From contig NZ_JACHJK010000001.1 in NCBI RefSeq assembly GCF_014203595.1, positions 250,582 to 314,581 on the forward strand: a stretch of DNA of 64,000 bases, in the 5' to 3' direction. Positions 18,409 to 27,357 of this stretch are shown here, in pieces; position 1 is the stretch's first letter; each line of letters opens with the position of its first letter. Under the pieces are notes generated by a model. The model ran no database searches, was not told the DNA's origin, and saw only the letters and a program-made list of their open reading frames with translations. The translations under genes and the position numbers were made by a program. The DNA comes from Streptomyces echinatus. Lineage in GTDB: Bacteria; Actinomycetota; Actinomycetes; Streptomycetales; Streptomycetaceae.

Positions 18409-19569
18409 TCAGCCCACCAGGCCCAGTTCCCGCGCGATCAGCATGCGCTGGACCTCGCTCGTGCCCTCGCCGATCTCCAGGATCTTGGAGTCGCGCCACA
18501 TGCGGGCCACCGGGTACTCGTTCATGAAGCCGTAGCCGCCGTGGATCTGCGTGGCCTCACGGGCGTTGTCGACGGCGACCGTGGAGGAGTACAGCTTGGC
18601 CAGCGCCGCCTCCTTCTTGAACGGCTCGCCCGCCACCAGACGGGACGCCGCGTCGCGCCAGGCCAGCCGGGCCGTGTAGGCCTTCATCTCCATGTCGGCG
18701 ATCTTGAACTGGATGGCCTGATTGGTGCCGATCGGACGGCCGAACGCGTGGCGCTCCTTGGCGTACTTCACCGACTCGTCCACACAGCCCTGGGCCAGGC
18801 CCGTCGCGAGCGCCGCGATGGCGATGCGGCCCTCGTCCAGGATCCGCAGGAACTGGGCGTAGCCGCGGCCCTGCTCGCCGAGCAGGTTGCCGGCGGGTAC
18901 CCGCACGTCCTGGAAGGAGAGTTCACGGGTGTCCGAGGCGTTCCAGCCGACCTTGGAGTACGGCGCCGCGACCGTGAAGCCCGGCGTGCCGGACGGGACG
19001 ATGATCGCCGAGATCTCCGGACGGCCGTCCGGCTTGCGCCCGGTGACCGCGGTGACCGTGACCAGACCCGTGATGTCCGTGCCCGAGTTGGTGATGAAGC
19101 ACTTCGAACCGTTGATCACCCACTCGTCCGTGTCCGGGTCCAGGCGGGCCGTGGTGCGGGTCGCCCCGGCGTCCGAGCCGCCGTCCGGCTCGGTCAGGCC
19201 GAAGGCGCCCAGGATCTCGCCCGCGCAGAGCCGGGGGAGCCACTCGCGCTTCTGCTCCTCCGTACCGAAGAGGTGGATCGGCATGGCGCCCAGCGAGACG
19301 CCCGCCTCCAGGGTGATGGCCACCGAGGAGTCCACCCGGGCCAGCTCCTCCAGGGCGATGGCGAGCGCCAGGTAGTCGCCGCCCATCCCGCCGTACTCCT
19401 CCGGGAACGGCAGCCCGAACAGACCCATGCGGCCCATCTCGCGGACGATCTCGTACGGGAACTCGTGCCGCTCGTAGAAGTCGCCGATCTTCGGCGCCAC
19501 GACGTCGTGCGCGAACTCCTCCACCGTACGGCGGAGTTCCTCCAGCTCGGGGCTGAGACGGTGGTCCAT
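18409..19569 (-). CDS. acdH: Branched-chain acyl-CoA dehydrogenase AcdH
   Basis: 386-aa FAD acyl-CoA dehydrogenase, full length, almost the whole family profile visible: GAFGLTEPDGGSDAGA (flavin/substrate loop), CFITNSGTDI, ERHAFGRPIG and the C-terminal QIHGGYGFMNEYP. The probable catalytic base is E368 in EIGEGTSEVQR, the medium/short-chain position. It resembles the Streptomyces AcdH protein linked to branched-chain amino acid catabolism. Last gene of the carboxylase/lyase operon. An alternative GTG at 19578 overlaps the lyase stop as GTGA and adds three residues; AAGGA is 3 nt from that GTG and 12 nt from the ATG, so the start is not settled. Expected substrates are isovaleryl-CoA or related acyl-CoAs. 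Confidence 0.92.
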   Translation of the reverse strand: MDHRLSPELEELRRTVEEFAHDVVAPKIGDFYERHEFPYEIVREMGRMGLFGLPFPEEYGGMGGDYLALAIALEELARVDSSVAITLEAGVSLGAMPIHLFGTEEQKREWLPRLCAGEILGAFGLTEPDGGSDAGATRTTARLDPDTDEWVINGSKCFITNSGTDITGLVTVTAVTGRKPDGRPEISAIIVPSGTPGFTVAAPYSKVGWNASDTRELSFQDVRVPAGNLLGEQGRGYAQFLRILDEGRIAIAALATGLAQGCVDESVKYAKERHAFGRPIGTNQAIQFKIADMEMKAYTARLAWRDAASRLVAGEPFKKEAALAKLYSSTVAVDNAREATQIHGGYGFMNEYPVARMWRDSKILEIGEGTSEVQRMLIARELGLVG

Positions 19570-19574
19570 GCTGA

Positions 19575-20516
19575 TCACTGGTCCTTGTGGGAGAGAGCGC
19601 GGACGGTACGGGACGGGCTGGGCCGGTCCAGATGGGCGGCCATCCACACGCTGGTGGCGGTCAGACGGCCGAGATCGACCCCTGTCTCGATGCCGAGGCC
19701 GTGCAGCATCCATACGAGGTCTTCGGTGGCGAGGTTGCCGGTGGCGGACTTGGCGTACGGGCAGCCGCCGAGGCCGCCCGCGGAGGCGTCCACCGTGGTC
19801 ACACCGTGCTGGAGGGCCGCCAGGGTGTTGGCGAGCGCCTGTCCGTAGGTGTCGTGGAAGTGCACGCCGATCTCGTTCGTCGGCACGCCCTCCTCGTTGA
19901 GCAGCGAGAGCAGTTCGAGCACATGGCCGGGGGTGGCCACGCCGATCGTGTCGCCGAGGCTCAGCTCGTCGCACCCCATGTCCCGCAGGGCCGTGCAGAC
20001 GCGGGCCACCTGGTGCAGCGGCACCGCGCCCTCCCACGGGTCGCCGAAGCACATCGACACATAGCCGCGCACGTGCGCGCCCTCGTCCTTCGCGTGCCGT
20101 ACCACCGGCTCGAACACCGCGAGCGACTCGTCCACCGTGCGGTTGAGGTTGGCCCGGGCGAAGGACTCGGTGGCGCTGGCGAACACCGCGACGCGGTCGG
20201 CGCCGAGGGCCAGCGCCCGGTCCAGTCCGCGCTGGTTCGGCACCAGCACCGGAAGGGCGGCCCCCAGGCCGCTGACGAGCGGGAACAGCTCCTCCGCGTC
20301 GGCGAGCTGCGGCACCCACTTCGGGTGCACGAAGCTCGTCGCCTCGATCGTCGTCAGGCCCGCCCCGGCCAGTCGGCGGATGAACTCCGCCTTGATCTGC
20401 GTCGGTACGGCCGACTTCTCGTTCTGCAGCCCGTCGCGCGCGCCGACCTCGTGGATCCGCACCCGCGCGGGCAGATCCTGGGCCGGTACGACCATGGGCA
20501 GTCCCTCGGCGGTCAC
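19575..20516 (-). CDS. Hydroxymethylglutaryl-CoA lyase
   Basis: 313-aa TIM-barrel lyase of the HMGL-like/DRE family, which splits HMG-CoA into acetoacetate and acetyl-CoA, the last step of leucine breakdown. Visible are [15 protein letters not shown] (DRE-type motif with catalytic Arg and metal Asp), [13 protein letters not shown] (metal His pair) and the [20 protein letters not shown] loop with the catalytic Cys of GGCPYA. The GTG start overlaps the stop of the carboxylase alpha gene as GTGA. The stop lies 5 nt before the acdH ATG. An in-frame ATG at 20495 would shorten the protein by 7 residues. Also called liuE or hmgL in other bacteria. Confidence 0.94.
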   Translation of the reverse strand: MTAEGLPMVVPAQDLPARVRIHEVGARDGLQNEKSAVPTQIKAEFIRRLAGAGLTTIEATSFVHPKWVPQLADAEELFPLVSGLGAALPVLVPNQRGLDRALALGADRVAVFASATESFARANLNRTVDESLAVFEPVVRHAKDEGAHVRGYVSMCFGDPWEGAVPLHQVARVCTALRDMGCDELSLGDTIGVATPGHVLELLSLLNEEGVPTNEIGVHFHDTYGQALANTLAALQHGVTTVDASAGGLGGCPYAKSATGNLATEDLVWMLHGLGIETGVDLGRLTATSVWMAAHLDRPSPSRTVRALSHKDQ

Positions 20517-22444
20517 GGAGCCACCTCCTCGTGCGGCGCGATGACGGCCAGCACCTGGTCCATGGCGACCGTGCTGCCCGGGGTGACGTCCAGCTCGGCG
20601 ACCGTGCCGGCGTGCGGGGCGGAGATGACGTGCTCCATCTTCATCGCCTCGACCACCAGCAGGCTCTGCCCGGCGCTCACCTCGTCCCCGACGGCCACCT
20701 TGACCACGGTGACCGTGCCGGGCATGGGCGCGGTGAGAGAGTCGGCACCCGCGTGCGCGGCACCGCTGAGGGACGCGGCCACCGGGTCGTGGTCCCGCAC
20801 CTGCCAGGCGTCGCCGTCCCGGCCGATCCAGTCACCGGCCCGGTGGAAGGTGTGGCGGACGCCGTCGAGGGTGACGCCGACCGTGGCGTCGGTGACGGTC
20901 GCGGTGCCCCGCGGGGTGTACGCCACCGGGTCCTGCACGCGCAGGTGGAAGACGGGCGGCTTCGGGGTGCCGCCGAGGCGCCAGCCGCTGGGCACCGAGA
21001 ACGGGTCGACCCAGCCGTCCGCGCGGGGCCGGAGCGCCTGCGCCCGGACGGCCGCCGCCGCCTCGTAGACCTCCTCCGGCACGTCCGTGCCGACCAGGTC
21101 GTCCACGACCCGCTCGACCAGGCCGGTGTCCAGATCGCCCCGCACCACGGCCGGGTGGGCCAGCAGCCGGCGCAGGAAGCCCGCGTTGGTCTGCACGCCC
21201 AGCGTGACCGTCTCCGCCAGGGCCGCCCGCAGCCTGCGCAGCGCCGTCGCGCGGTCGGGGCCGTAGGCGATCACCTTGGACAGCATCGGGTCGTACAGGC
21301 TGCCCACCTCGGTGCCCTCGCTGAGCCCGGAGTCGGTGCGGACGCCGTCGCCCTGGGGCTCGTCCAGCAGCAGCACGGTGCCGCCGGAGGGCAGGAAGCC
21401 GCGCGCGGGGTCCTCCGCGCAGATCCGGGCCTCCACGGCGTGCCCGGTCAGCGTCACGTCCTCCTGCGTGAAGCCCAGCCGCTCCCCGGCCGCCACCCGC
21501 AGCTGCCACTCGACCAGGTCGAGCCCCGTGATCAGTTCCGTGACCGGGTGCTCCACCTGGAGGCGGGTGTTCATCTCCATGAAGTAGTACTGCGAGGGGT
21601 CGTTGCCCGGCACGATGAACTCCACCGTGCCCGCGCCCCGGTACCCGCAGCTGCGGGCCGCCTGCACGGCCGCCTCGCCCATCGCGGCCCGGGTCTCCTC
21701 GTCGAGGAGCACGCTCGGCGCCTCCTCGATGATCTTCTGGTGGCGCCGCTGCAGCGAGCACTCGCGCTCGCCGAGGTGGACCACGTTCCCGTGGCCGTCG
21801 GCCAGCACCTGGATCTCGATGTGCCGGGGCCGGTCGACCCACCGCTCCACCAGCAGGGTGTCGTCGCCGAAGGAGGCGCGGGCCTCGCGACGGGCGGCGG
21901 CGATCTCCTCCTCCAGGACGGAGACGTCCCGCACCAGCCGCATGCCCTTGCCGCCGCCGCCCGCGGACGGCTTCAGCAGCACCGGTACCCCGATGTCCCG
22001 CGCGGACGCGGCGAGGTCGGCGTCCGACAGCCCGCTGCCGCTCGAACCCGGCACGACCGGCACCCCGGCCTTCCGCACGGTCTCCTTGGCCCGGATCTTG
22101 TCGCCCATGAGGGCGATGGCGTCCGCCGGCGGGCCGATGAAGACCAGCCCCGCCTCCTCGCAGGCGCGCGCGAAGCCCGCGTTCTCGGCGAGGAAGCCGT
22201 ACCCGGGGTGGACGGCCTGGGCGCCGGTGCGGGCGGCGGCCTCCAGCAGCCGCTCCACCGACAGATAGCTCTCGGCGGCGGACGCCGGACCGATCCGTAC
22301 CGCCGTGTCGGCCTCCCGGACGTGCCGCGCGTCGGCGTCGGCGTCGGAGAAGACCGCCACCGAGCGCACGCCCAGCGAGCGGAGCGTACGGATCACGCGG
22401 ACGGCGATCTCGCCCCGGTTGGCCACCAGCACTGTGTCGAACAC
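20513..22444 (-). CDS. Acyl-CoA carboxylase alpha subunit (biotin carboxylase + BCCP), MCC type
   Basis: 643-aa biotinylated subunit. N-terminal biotin carboxylase (1-450): [16 protein letters not shown], the ATP-grasp Gly-rich loop [27 protein letters not shown] and [14 protein letters not shown] linker BT-like region follows, then the C-terminal biotinyl domain with biotin attachment Lys in [14 protein letters not shown]. It carboxylates 3-methylcrotonyl-CoA or a related acyl-CoA with the adjacent beta subunit; the leucine-pathway assignment rests on the neighbouring HMG-CoA lyase and dehydrogenase. GTG start after GAGGAGGGGAACC, 11 nt downstream of the beta-subunit stop. Acetyl/propionyl-CoA carboxylase is an alternative often given by automated naming. 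Confidence 0.93.
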   Translation of the reverse strand: MFDTVLVANRGEIAVRVIRTLRSLGVRSVAVFSDADADARHVREADTAVRIGPASAAESYLSVERLLEAAARTGAQAVHPGYGFLAENAGFARACEEAGLVFIGPPADAIALMGDKIRAKETVRKAGVPVVPGSSGSGLSDADLAASARDIGVPVLLKPSAGGGGKGMRLVRDVSVLEEEIAAARREARASFGDDTLLVERWVDRPRHIEIQVLADGHGNVVHLGERECSLQRRHQKIIEEAPSVLLDEETRAAMGEAAVQAARSCGYRGAGTVEFIVPGNDPSQYYFMEMNTRLQVEHPVTELITGLDLVEWQLRVAAGERLGFTQEDVTLTGHAVEARICAEDPARGFLPSGGTVLLLDEPQGDGVRTDSGLSEGTEVGSLYDPMLSKVIAYGPDRATALRRLRAALAETVTLGVQTNAGFLRRLLAHPAVVRGDLDTGLVERVVDDLVGTDVPEEVYEAAAAVRAQALRPRADGWVDPFSVPSGWRLGGTPKPPVFHLRVQDPVAYTPRGTATVTDATVGVTLDGVRHTFHRAGDWIGRDGDAWQVRDHDPVAASLSGAAHAGADSLTAPMPGTVTVVKVAVGDEVSAGQSLLVVEAMKMEHVISAPHAGTVAELDVTPGSTVAMDQVLAVIAPHEEVAP

Positions 22445-22455
22445 GGTTCCCCTCC

Positions 22456-24072
22456 TCACATCCGGAAGACGCCGAACTGGGGTTCTCCCAGCGGCGCGTT
22501 GGCGCAGGCCGTCAGGGCGAGGCCCAGCACCTGACGGGTCTCCAGCGGGTCGATGACGCCGTCGTCCCAGAGCCGGGCGGTGGCGTAGTAGGCGTTGCCC
22601 TGGCGCTCGTACTGCTGCCGGATCGGCGCCTTGAAGCCCTCTTCGGCGTCGGCCGGCCAGTCCTCGCCGCGCGCTTCCAGCTGGTCCCGCTTGACGGTCG
22701 CGAGGACGCTGGCGGCCTGCTCGCCGCCCATGACGGAGATCTTGGCGTTGGGCCACATCCACAGGAAGCGGGGGGAGTAGGCCCGGCCGCACATCGAGTA
22801 GTTGCCCGCGCCGTACGAACCGCCGACCACGACCGTCAGTTTCGGCACGCGGGTGCAGGCCACCGCCGTCACCATCTTGGCGCCGTGCTTGGCGATGCCG
22901 CCCGCCTCGTAGTCCTTGCCCACCATGAAGCCCGAGATGTTCTGCAGGAACACCAGCGGGATGCCGCGCTGGTCGCACAGCTCGATGAAGTGGGCGCCCT
23001 TCTGGGCGGACTCGGCGAACAGGATGCCGTTGTTGGCGACGATCCCCACCGGGTGGCCGTGGATCCGGGCGAAGCCGGTGATCAGGGTCTGCCCGAACTC
23101 GCTCTTGAACTCGGCGAACCGGGAGCCGTCCACCACGCGCGCGATGATCTCGCGCACGTCGTAGGGGGTGCGGGAGTCGACCGGGACCGCGCCGTACAGG
23201 CCGTAGGGATCGACCTTCGGCTCGACGGAGGGCAGGACCTCCCAGGGGAGGGACTGCCGGGCCGGGAGCGTGGCGACGATGTTCCGCACGATCCGCAGGG
23301 CGTGCGCGTCGTCCTCGGCGAGGTGGTCGGTGACCCCGGAGACCCGGGAATGCACCTCGCCGCCGCCCAGCTCCTCCGCCGTGACGACCTCGCCGGTGGC
23401 GGCCTTCACCAGCGGGGGACCGCCGAGGAAGATCGTGCCCTGGTTGCGGACGATCACGGCCTCGTCGCTCATCGCCGGGACGTAGGCCCCGCCGGCCGTG
23501 CAGGAGCCGAGGACGGCCGCGATCTGCGGGATGCCGGCGCCGGACATCCGGGCCTGGTTGTAGAAGATCCGGCCGAAGTGGTCCCGGTCGGGGAAGACCT
23601 CGTCCTGCATCGGCAGGAAGGCCCCGCCGGAGTCGACCAGGTAGACGCACGGCAGCCGGTTGTCGAGGGCCACCTCCTGGGCGCGCAGGTGCTTCTTCAC
23701 CGTCATCGGGTAGTACGTGCCGCCCTTGACCGTGGCGTCGTTCGCGACGATCACGCACGCGCGTCCGCTGACCCGGCCGATCCCGGCGATCACGCCGGCG
23801 GCCGGGGCCTGTCCGTCGTACATCCCGTCGGCCGCCAGGGGGGCCAGCTCCAGGAAGGGCGAACCCGGGTCCAGCAGCGTGTCCACCCTGTCCCTGGGCA
23901 GCAGTTTGCCGCGCGCCGTGTGCCGGGCGCGCGCCTTCTCACCGCCGCCGAGGGCCGCCGCCGCCAGTTTGGCGCGCAGCTCCTCCACGAGCGCGAGATG
24001 GGCCTGTTCATTGGCCCGCCAGCCCTCCGACGCGGGATCTGCCGCGCTCCGAAGCTCCGGTGCCTCCTGCAT
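22456..24072 (-). CDS. Acyl-CoA carboxylase beta subunit (carboxyltransferase), MCC type
   Basis: 538-aa carboxyltransferase with the tandem crotonase-like domains of the family. The sequence has [28 protein letters not shown] at the N-terminus, the oxyanion Gly pairs ([32 protein letters not shown]), and the MCC-type C-terminus [13 protein letters not shown]. Length and motifs fit 3-methylcrotonyl-CoA carboxylase beta better than the shorter propionyl-CoA PccB/AccB proteins. First gene of the operon; ATG preceded by GAGGGGA. The promoter lies in the shared region with the divergent TetR gene and overlaps two operator repeats. Confidence 0.93.
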   Translation of the reverse strand: MQEAPELRSAADPASEGWRANEQAHLALVEELRAKLAAAALGGGEKARARHTARGKLLPRDRVDTLLDPGSPFLELAPLAADGMYDGQAPAAGVIAGIGRVSGRACVIVANDATVKGGTYYPMTVKKHLRAQEVALDNRLPCVYLVDSGGAFLPMQDEVFPDRDHFGRIFYNQARMSGAGIPQIAAVLGSCTAGGAYVPAMSDEAVIVRNQGTIFLGGPPLVKAATGEVVTAEELGGGEVHSRVSGVTDHLAEDDAHALRIVRNIVATLPARQSLPWEVLPSVEPKVDPYGLYGAVPVDSRTPYDVREIIARVVDGSRFAEFKSEFGQTLITGFARIHGHPVGIVANNGILFAESAQKGAHFIELCDQRGIPLVFLQNISGFMVGKDYEAGGIAKHGAKMVTAVACTRVPKLTVVVGGSYGAGNYSMCGRAYSPRFLWMWPNAKISVMGGEQAASVLATVKRDQLEARGEDWPADAEEGFKAPIRQQYERQGNAYYATARLWDDGVIDPLETRQVLGLALTACANAPLGEPQFGVFRM

Positions 24073-24103
24073 CCTGCGGTCCCCTCACCCGGTGGTCGAA
24101 CCT

Positions 24104-24148
24104 GTTAATGAGCGTTAACCATTGCGTCCAGGTTAACGAGCGCTAACC
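24104..24148. promoter_or_regulatory. Two direct operator repeats between tetR and the carboxylase operon
   Basis: GTTAATGAGCGTTAACC (24104-24120) and GTTAACGAGCGCTAACC (24132-24148) differ at two bases, each is an imperfect palindrome, and they start 28 bp apart. Such a pair in a divergent tetR intergenic region is the expected binding target of the TetR protein, repressing both itself and the catabolic operon. The second copy overlaps the TTAACG that could be the -35 of tetR. Confidence 0.8.
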
Positions 24149-24170
24149 GCGCTGTCTAGAATTGGCCGTA
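24133..24170 (+). promoter_or_regulatory. Putative leaderless promoter of tetR
   Basis: TTAACG (24133-24138), 18 bp, TAGAAT (24157-24162), then the ATG at 24170, 7 nt past the -10. No Shine-Dalgarno precedes the ATG. The layout fits a transcript starting at the A of the start codon. Inferred from spacing only. Confidence 0.5.
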
Positions 24171-24775
24171 TGGTCAGCAGAACCGATGCCCCGACCCGCC
24201 GCGAGCAGATCCTGAAGGAGGCCGCGCGGCTCTTCGCCGAGCGCGGTTTCCACGGCGTCGGCGTGGACGAGATAGGCGCCGCGGTCGGCATCAGCGGACC
24301 CGGTCTGTACCGGCACTTCCCGGGCAAGGACGCGATGCTCGCCGAGCTGCTGGTGGGCATCAGCGGGCAGCTGCTGACGGGGGCCAGGCGCCGCCTGGCG
24401 GAGGCCGACGGGCGGACCGGCGCCTCGGAGGTCCTGGACTCGCTCATCGAGGGCCACATCGACTTCGCGCTCGACGACCGCCCCCTGATCACCCTGCACG
24501 ACCGGGAGCTGGACCGCCTGCGCGACAGCGACCGCAAGCTGGTGCGGCAGCTCCAGCGGCAGTACGTGGAGCTGTGGGTGGAGGTGGTCCGTGAGGCCCA
24601 CCCGGCGCTGACCGAGCCGGCCGCCCGCTCGGCCGTCCACTCGGTGTTCGGGCTGCTGAACTCCACGCCCCACCTGGGCCGCGCGGGCACCCTGCCCGGC
24701 CGGGGCACCACGGCGACCCTGCTGCACCGGATGGCCCGGGGGGCCTTCGCTGCGGCGGGCACACCCGAGGACTGA
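24170..24775 (+). CDS. TetR-family regulator of the adjacent acyl-CoA catabolic operon
   Basis: 201-aa TetR/AcrR regulator. The N-terminal helix-turn-helix is complete: RREQILKEAARLFAERGF, then GVGVDEIGAAVGISGPGLYRHFPGKDAML. The C-terminal ligand domain (about 65-195) is mostly helical and of the kind that binds acyl-CoA in relatives, though the ligand cannot be told here. It is divergent from the carboxylase/lyase/dehydrogenase operon with two operator repeats in the 97-nt gap, so it most likely represses that operon and itself. A hairpin follows 15 nt after the stop. Confidence 0.9.
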   Translation: MVSRTDAPTRREQILKEAARLFAERGFHGVGVDEIGAAVGISGPGLYRHFPGKDAMLAELLVGISGQLLTGARRRLAEADGRTGASEVLDSLIEGHIDFALDDRPLITLHDRELDRLRDSDRKLVRQLQRQYVELWVEVVREAHPALTEPAARSAVHSVFGLLNSTPHLGRAGTLPGRGTTATLLHRMARGAFAAAGTPED

Positions 24776-24789
24776 CCTCGGCCGGCCGA

Positions 24790-24809
24790 CGACCCCGCCG
24801 CCGGGGTCG
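24790..24809 (+). terminator. Short hairpin after tetR
   Basis: CGACCCCG (24790-24797) pairs perfectly with CGGGGTCG (24802-24809) across a CCGC tetraloop, 15 nt after the tetR stop. Confidence 0.6.
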
Positions 24810-24943
24810 CGCCTCAGTGCTCACCTGATCGTCGACCCGCGCACCGGGACGACAACTGACGCCGCTCATCCGTCCGTGCCGGGCGGGTGGCACAACTCAC
24901 CCTGGACGCCTCCGCGTACTGGCCGGTATCTTCGACTCTGAGC

Positions 24944-24951
24944 AAGCGCTT
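24944..24951. promoter_or_regulatory. Palindrome AAGCGCTT ahead of the second acyl-CoA dehydrogenase gene
   Basis: AAGCGCTT lies in GAGCAAGCGCTTAGA, 24 nt before the GTG start. The left half matches the AnCAAGnnCTTGnT palindrome known for actinobacterial KstR2/FadR-like TetR regulators of lipid catabolism; the right half is imperfect. Candidate operator; the regulator is not in the adjacent sequence. Confidence 0.4.
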
Positions 24952-24974
24952 AGACAGACGTGGAGGTGGGCGGC

Positions 24975-26132
24975 GTGCGCCGTACGGTGTTCAACGAGGA
25001 TCACGAGGCGTTCCGGGAGACCCTCCGCGCCTTCATCGAGGCCGAGGTCGTCCCCGTCTACGACGAGTGGTTCGCCGCCGGCCAGGCGCCGCGCGACTTC
25101 TACTACAAGCTCGGCGAGCTGGGCATCTTCGGCATCAACGTGCCCGAGGAGTTCGGCGGCGCGGGCATGGACAGCCACAAGTTCGAGGCCGTCCTCTACG
25201 AGGAGACCGCCCGCGCGGGCGTCCAGTTCGGCGGCTCCGGCGTGCACGTGCTGCTCGCCCTCCCGTACATCAAGATGCTCGCCACCGACGAGCAGAAGAA
25301 GCGCTTCCTGCCGAAGTTCGTCAGCGGCGAGGAGATGTGGGCCATCGCGATGACGGAGCCGGGTACCGGTTCCGACCTCGCGGGCATGAAGTCCACCGCC
25401 AAGCTGTCCGAGGACGGCACGCACTACGTGCTCAACGGCGCCAAGACCTTCATCACCGGCGGTGTGCACGCCGACAAGGTGATCGTCTGCGCCCGCACGG
25501 CCGCGCCCACCGCCGAGGACCGCCGCCACGGCATCTCCCTGTTCGCCGTGGACACGAAGTCCGAGGGCTACTCCGTCGGCCGCAAGCTCGACAAGCTCGG
25601 CCTGAAGACCTCCGACACCGCCGAGCTGGCCTTCGTCGACGTCAAGGTCCCGGTCGAGGACCTGCTCGGCGAGGAGAACAAGGGCTTCTACTACCTCGGC
25701 CACAACCTCGCCTCCGAGCGCTGGGGCATCGCCTTCGGCGCCTACGCGCAGGCCAAGGCCGCCGTCCGGTTCGCCAAGCAGTACGTGCAGGAGCGCACCG
25801 TCTTCGGCAAGCCGGTCGCCCACTTCCAGAACACCAAGTTCGAGCTGGCCGCCTGCCAGGCCGAGGTGGACGCCGCCGAGGCCGTCGCCGACCGCGCCAC
25901 GGAGGCCCTGGACGCCGGCGAGCTGACCCCCGCCGAGGCCGCCTCCGCGAAGCTCTTCTGCACCGAGGTCGCCCACCGCGTGATCGACCGCTGCCTCCAG
26001 CTGCACGGCGGCTACGGCTACATGAACGAGTACCCGATCGCCCGCCTGTACGCGGACAACCGCGTCAACCGCATCTACGGCGGCACCAGCGAGATCATGA
26101 AGTCGATCATCGCCAAGGACATGGGCCTGTAG
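24975..26132 (+). CDS. Acyl-CoA dehydrogenase with long-chain/isovaleryl-type catalytic Glu
   Basis: 385-aa acyl-CoA dehydrogenase. Motifs: MWAIAMTEPGTGSDLAGMKS, TFITGGVHADKVIV, QERTVFGKPVAHFQNTKFELA and LHGGYGYMNEYPIARLYADNR. The MCAD-type base position is Gly (IYGGTSEIMK); a Glu is present instead at E248 in LASERWGIAFGAY, the position used by long-chain and isovaleryl dehydrogenases. The GTG start was chosen because GGAGGT sits 7 nt upstream; GTG at 24960 would add five residues but has no ribosome site. It is followed 36 nt downstream by a TesB thioesterase, suggesting a small fatty-acyl-CoA unit. Substrate chain length is not certain. Confidence 0.92.
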   Translation: MRRTVFNEDHEAFRETLRAFIEAEVVPVYDEWFAAGQAPRDFYYKLGELGIFGINVPEEFGGAGMDSHKFEAVLYEETARAGVQFGGSGVHVLLALPYIKMLATDEQKKRFLPKFVSGEEMWAIAMTEPGTGSDLAGMKSTAKLSEDGTHYVLNGAKTFITGGVHADKVIVCARTAAPTAEDRRHGISLFAVDTKSEGYSVGRKLDKLGLKTSDTAELAFVDVKVPVEDLLGEENKGFYYLGHNLASERWGIAFGAYAQAKAAVRFAKQYVQERTVFGKPVAHFQNTKFELAACQAEVDAAEAVADRATEALDAGELTPAEAASAKLFCTEVAHRVIDRCLQLHGGYGYMNEYPIARLYADNRVNRIYGGTSEIMKSIIAKDMGL

Positions 26133-26168
26133 GGTCCCCGCGATCACTGGCCGGTACCACCACAAGCC

Positions 26169-27044
26169 ATGAGCCAGGCACTCCAGGATCTCCTCGATCT
26201 GCTCGACCTCGAACAGATCGAGGAGAACATCTTCCGCGGCCAGTCCCGCTCCGCCGTCGTGCCCCGCGTCTTCGGCGGGCAGGTCGCGGCGCAGGCGCTG
26301 GTCGCCGCCGGGCGGACTGTCCCCGCGGACCGGCCCGCCCACTCCCTGCACGCGTACTTCCTGCGCCCCGGCGACCCCGGCGCCCCGATCGTCTACACCG
26401 TGGACCGCATCCGCGACGGCCGGTCCTTCACCACCCGGCGCGTGGTCGCCGTCCAGCACGGCAAGCCGATCTTCCATCTCTCGGCGTCCTTCCAGGTGCA
26501 CGAGGAGGGGCTGGAGCACCAGGCGCCGATGCCCGCCTCGCCCGACCCGGCGACGCTGCCGACCTCCCACGAGCGGCTGCGCGGCTACGGTCATCTCGCC
26601 CCCGAGGTCGTCGAGAAGTTCCTCGAGGCCCGTGAGGCGATCGACCTCAGGTACGTGGACGAGCCGCCGTACGGGCAGTACGGCGAGCCGCGCGAACCCC
26701 ATTCCCAGGTGTGGTTCCGCACCAACGGCAAGCTGGGCGGTGCCGTCGACGAACCGCTGCTGCACGTCGTCCTCGCCACCTACGTCTCCGACATGACGCT
26801 GCTCGACTCCGTGCTGCTCGCGCACGGCCGCGGCGGCTGGGCCGTCGGGGACGTCGTGGGAGCCTCCCTGGACCACGCGATGTGGTTCCACCGGCCCTTC
26901 CGCGCCGACGAATGGCTGCTGTACGACCAGGAGTCGCCGTCCGCGCACGGCGGCCGGGGCCTCGGCCAGGCGCGCATCCACACCCAGGACGGGCGGCTCG
27001 CCATCACGGTGATCCAGGAAGGCGTGGTGCGCGTCCCGAGGTGA
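26169..27044 (+). CDS. Acyl-CoA thioesterase II (TesB type)
   Basis: 291-aa double-hotdog thioesterase that hydrolyses acyl-CoA to free acid and CoA. Visible are the N-terminal hotdog motif VFGGQVAAQALVAAGRTV and HSLHAYFLRPGDP, the RDGRSFTTRRVVAVQ segment, the C-terminal hotdog VSDMTLLDSVLL, and the catalytic-type region SLDHAMWFHRPFRADEWLLY. Cytoplasmic, normal length for TesB. It follows an acyl-CoA dehydrogenase gene with a 36-nt gap on the same strand, so the two may be co-transcribed. No clear Shine-Dalgarno precedes the ATG. Confidence 0.93.
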   Translation: MSQALQDLLDLLDLEQIEENIFRGQSRSAVVPRVFGGQVAAQALVAAGRTVPADRPAHSLHAYFLRPGDPGAPIVYTVDRIRDGRSFTTRRVVAVQHGKPIFHLSASFQVHEEGLEHQAPMPASPDPATLPTSHERLRGYGHLAPEVVEKFLEAREAIDLRYVDEPPYGQYGEPREPHSQVWFRTNGKLGGAVDEPLLHVVLATYVSDMTLLDSVLLAHGRGGWAVGDVVGASLDHAMWFHRPFRADEWLLYDQESPSAHGGRGLGQARIHTQDGRLAITVIQEGVVRVPR

Positions 27045-27357
27045 CCGTGACGGGGGTGCCGTTCGAGATGACGAGTGCCGCCAGCGGTACTACGCTCTTT
27101 GAGTGAAAGCCGCAGCGAACGGCATGCCCTGTACACGGGATTCCGGAACCGCGGGATCCGCGTTCGCAGCACCCGGTCACGCGACCATGCGCGGGTGGGC
27201 TGCGAGGGTGTCGGTGAATACGCCGTTTCGTTCAGTCCGGCTGCGGTGACACCTCAAGACCGCGCCGCATCTTCCCCTGTTTGTCGCGGCGACGGCCATC
27301 CACCTCGCGCCTTCCCGCTGGGAATCGCGAGAGACGATGGAGATGGAAGGTACTCCC
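27045..27357. other. 313-nt intergenic region, no gene seen
   Basis: It lies between the TesB gene and the Gly-rich secreted protein gene. It should carry the promoter of the latter. It is less GC-biased near 27100 and 27225-27290. I see no convincing ORF, RNA gene or strong repeat. A short imperfect hairpin around 27140-27165 (GGGATTCCGG / GGGATCC) is the only structure noticed. Confidence 0.5.

Noticed and set aside
27045..27357. Riboswitch or small RNA before the Gly-rich protein
   Set aside because: Only a weak hairpin; no conserved core of any class I know.
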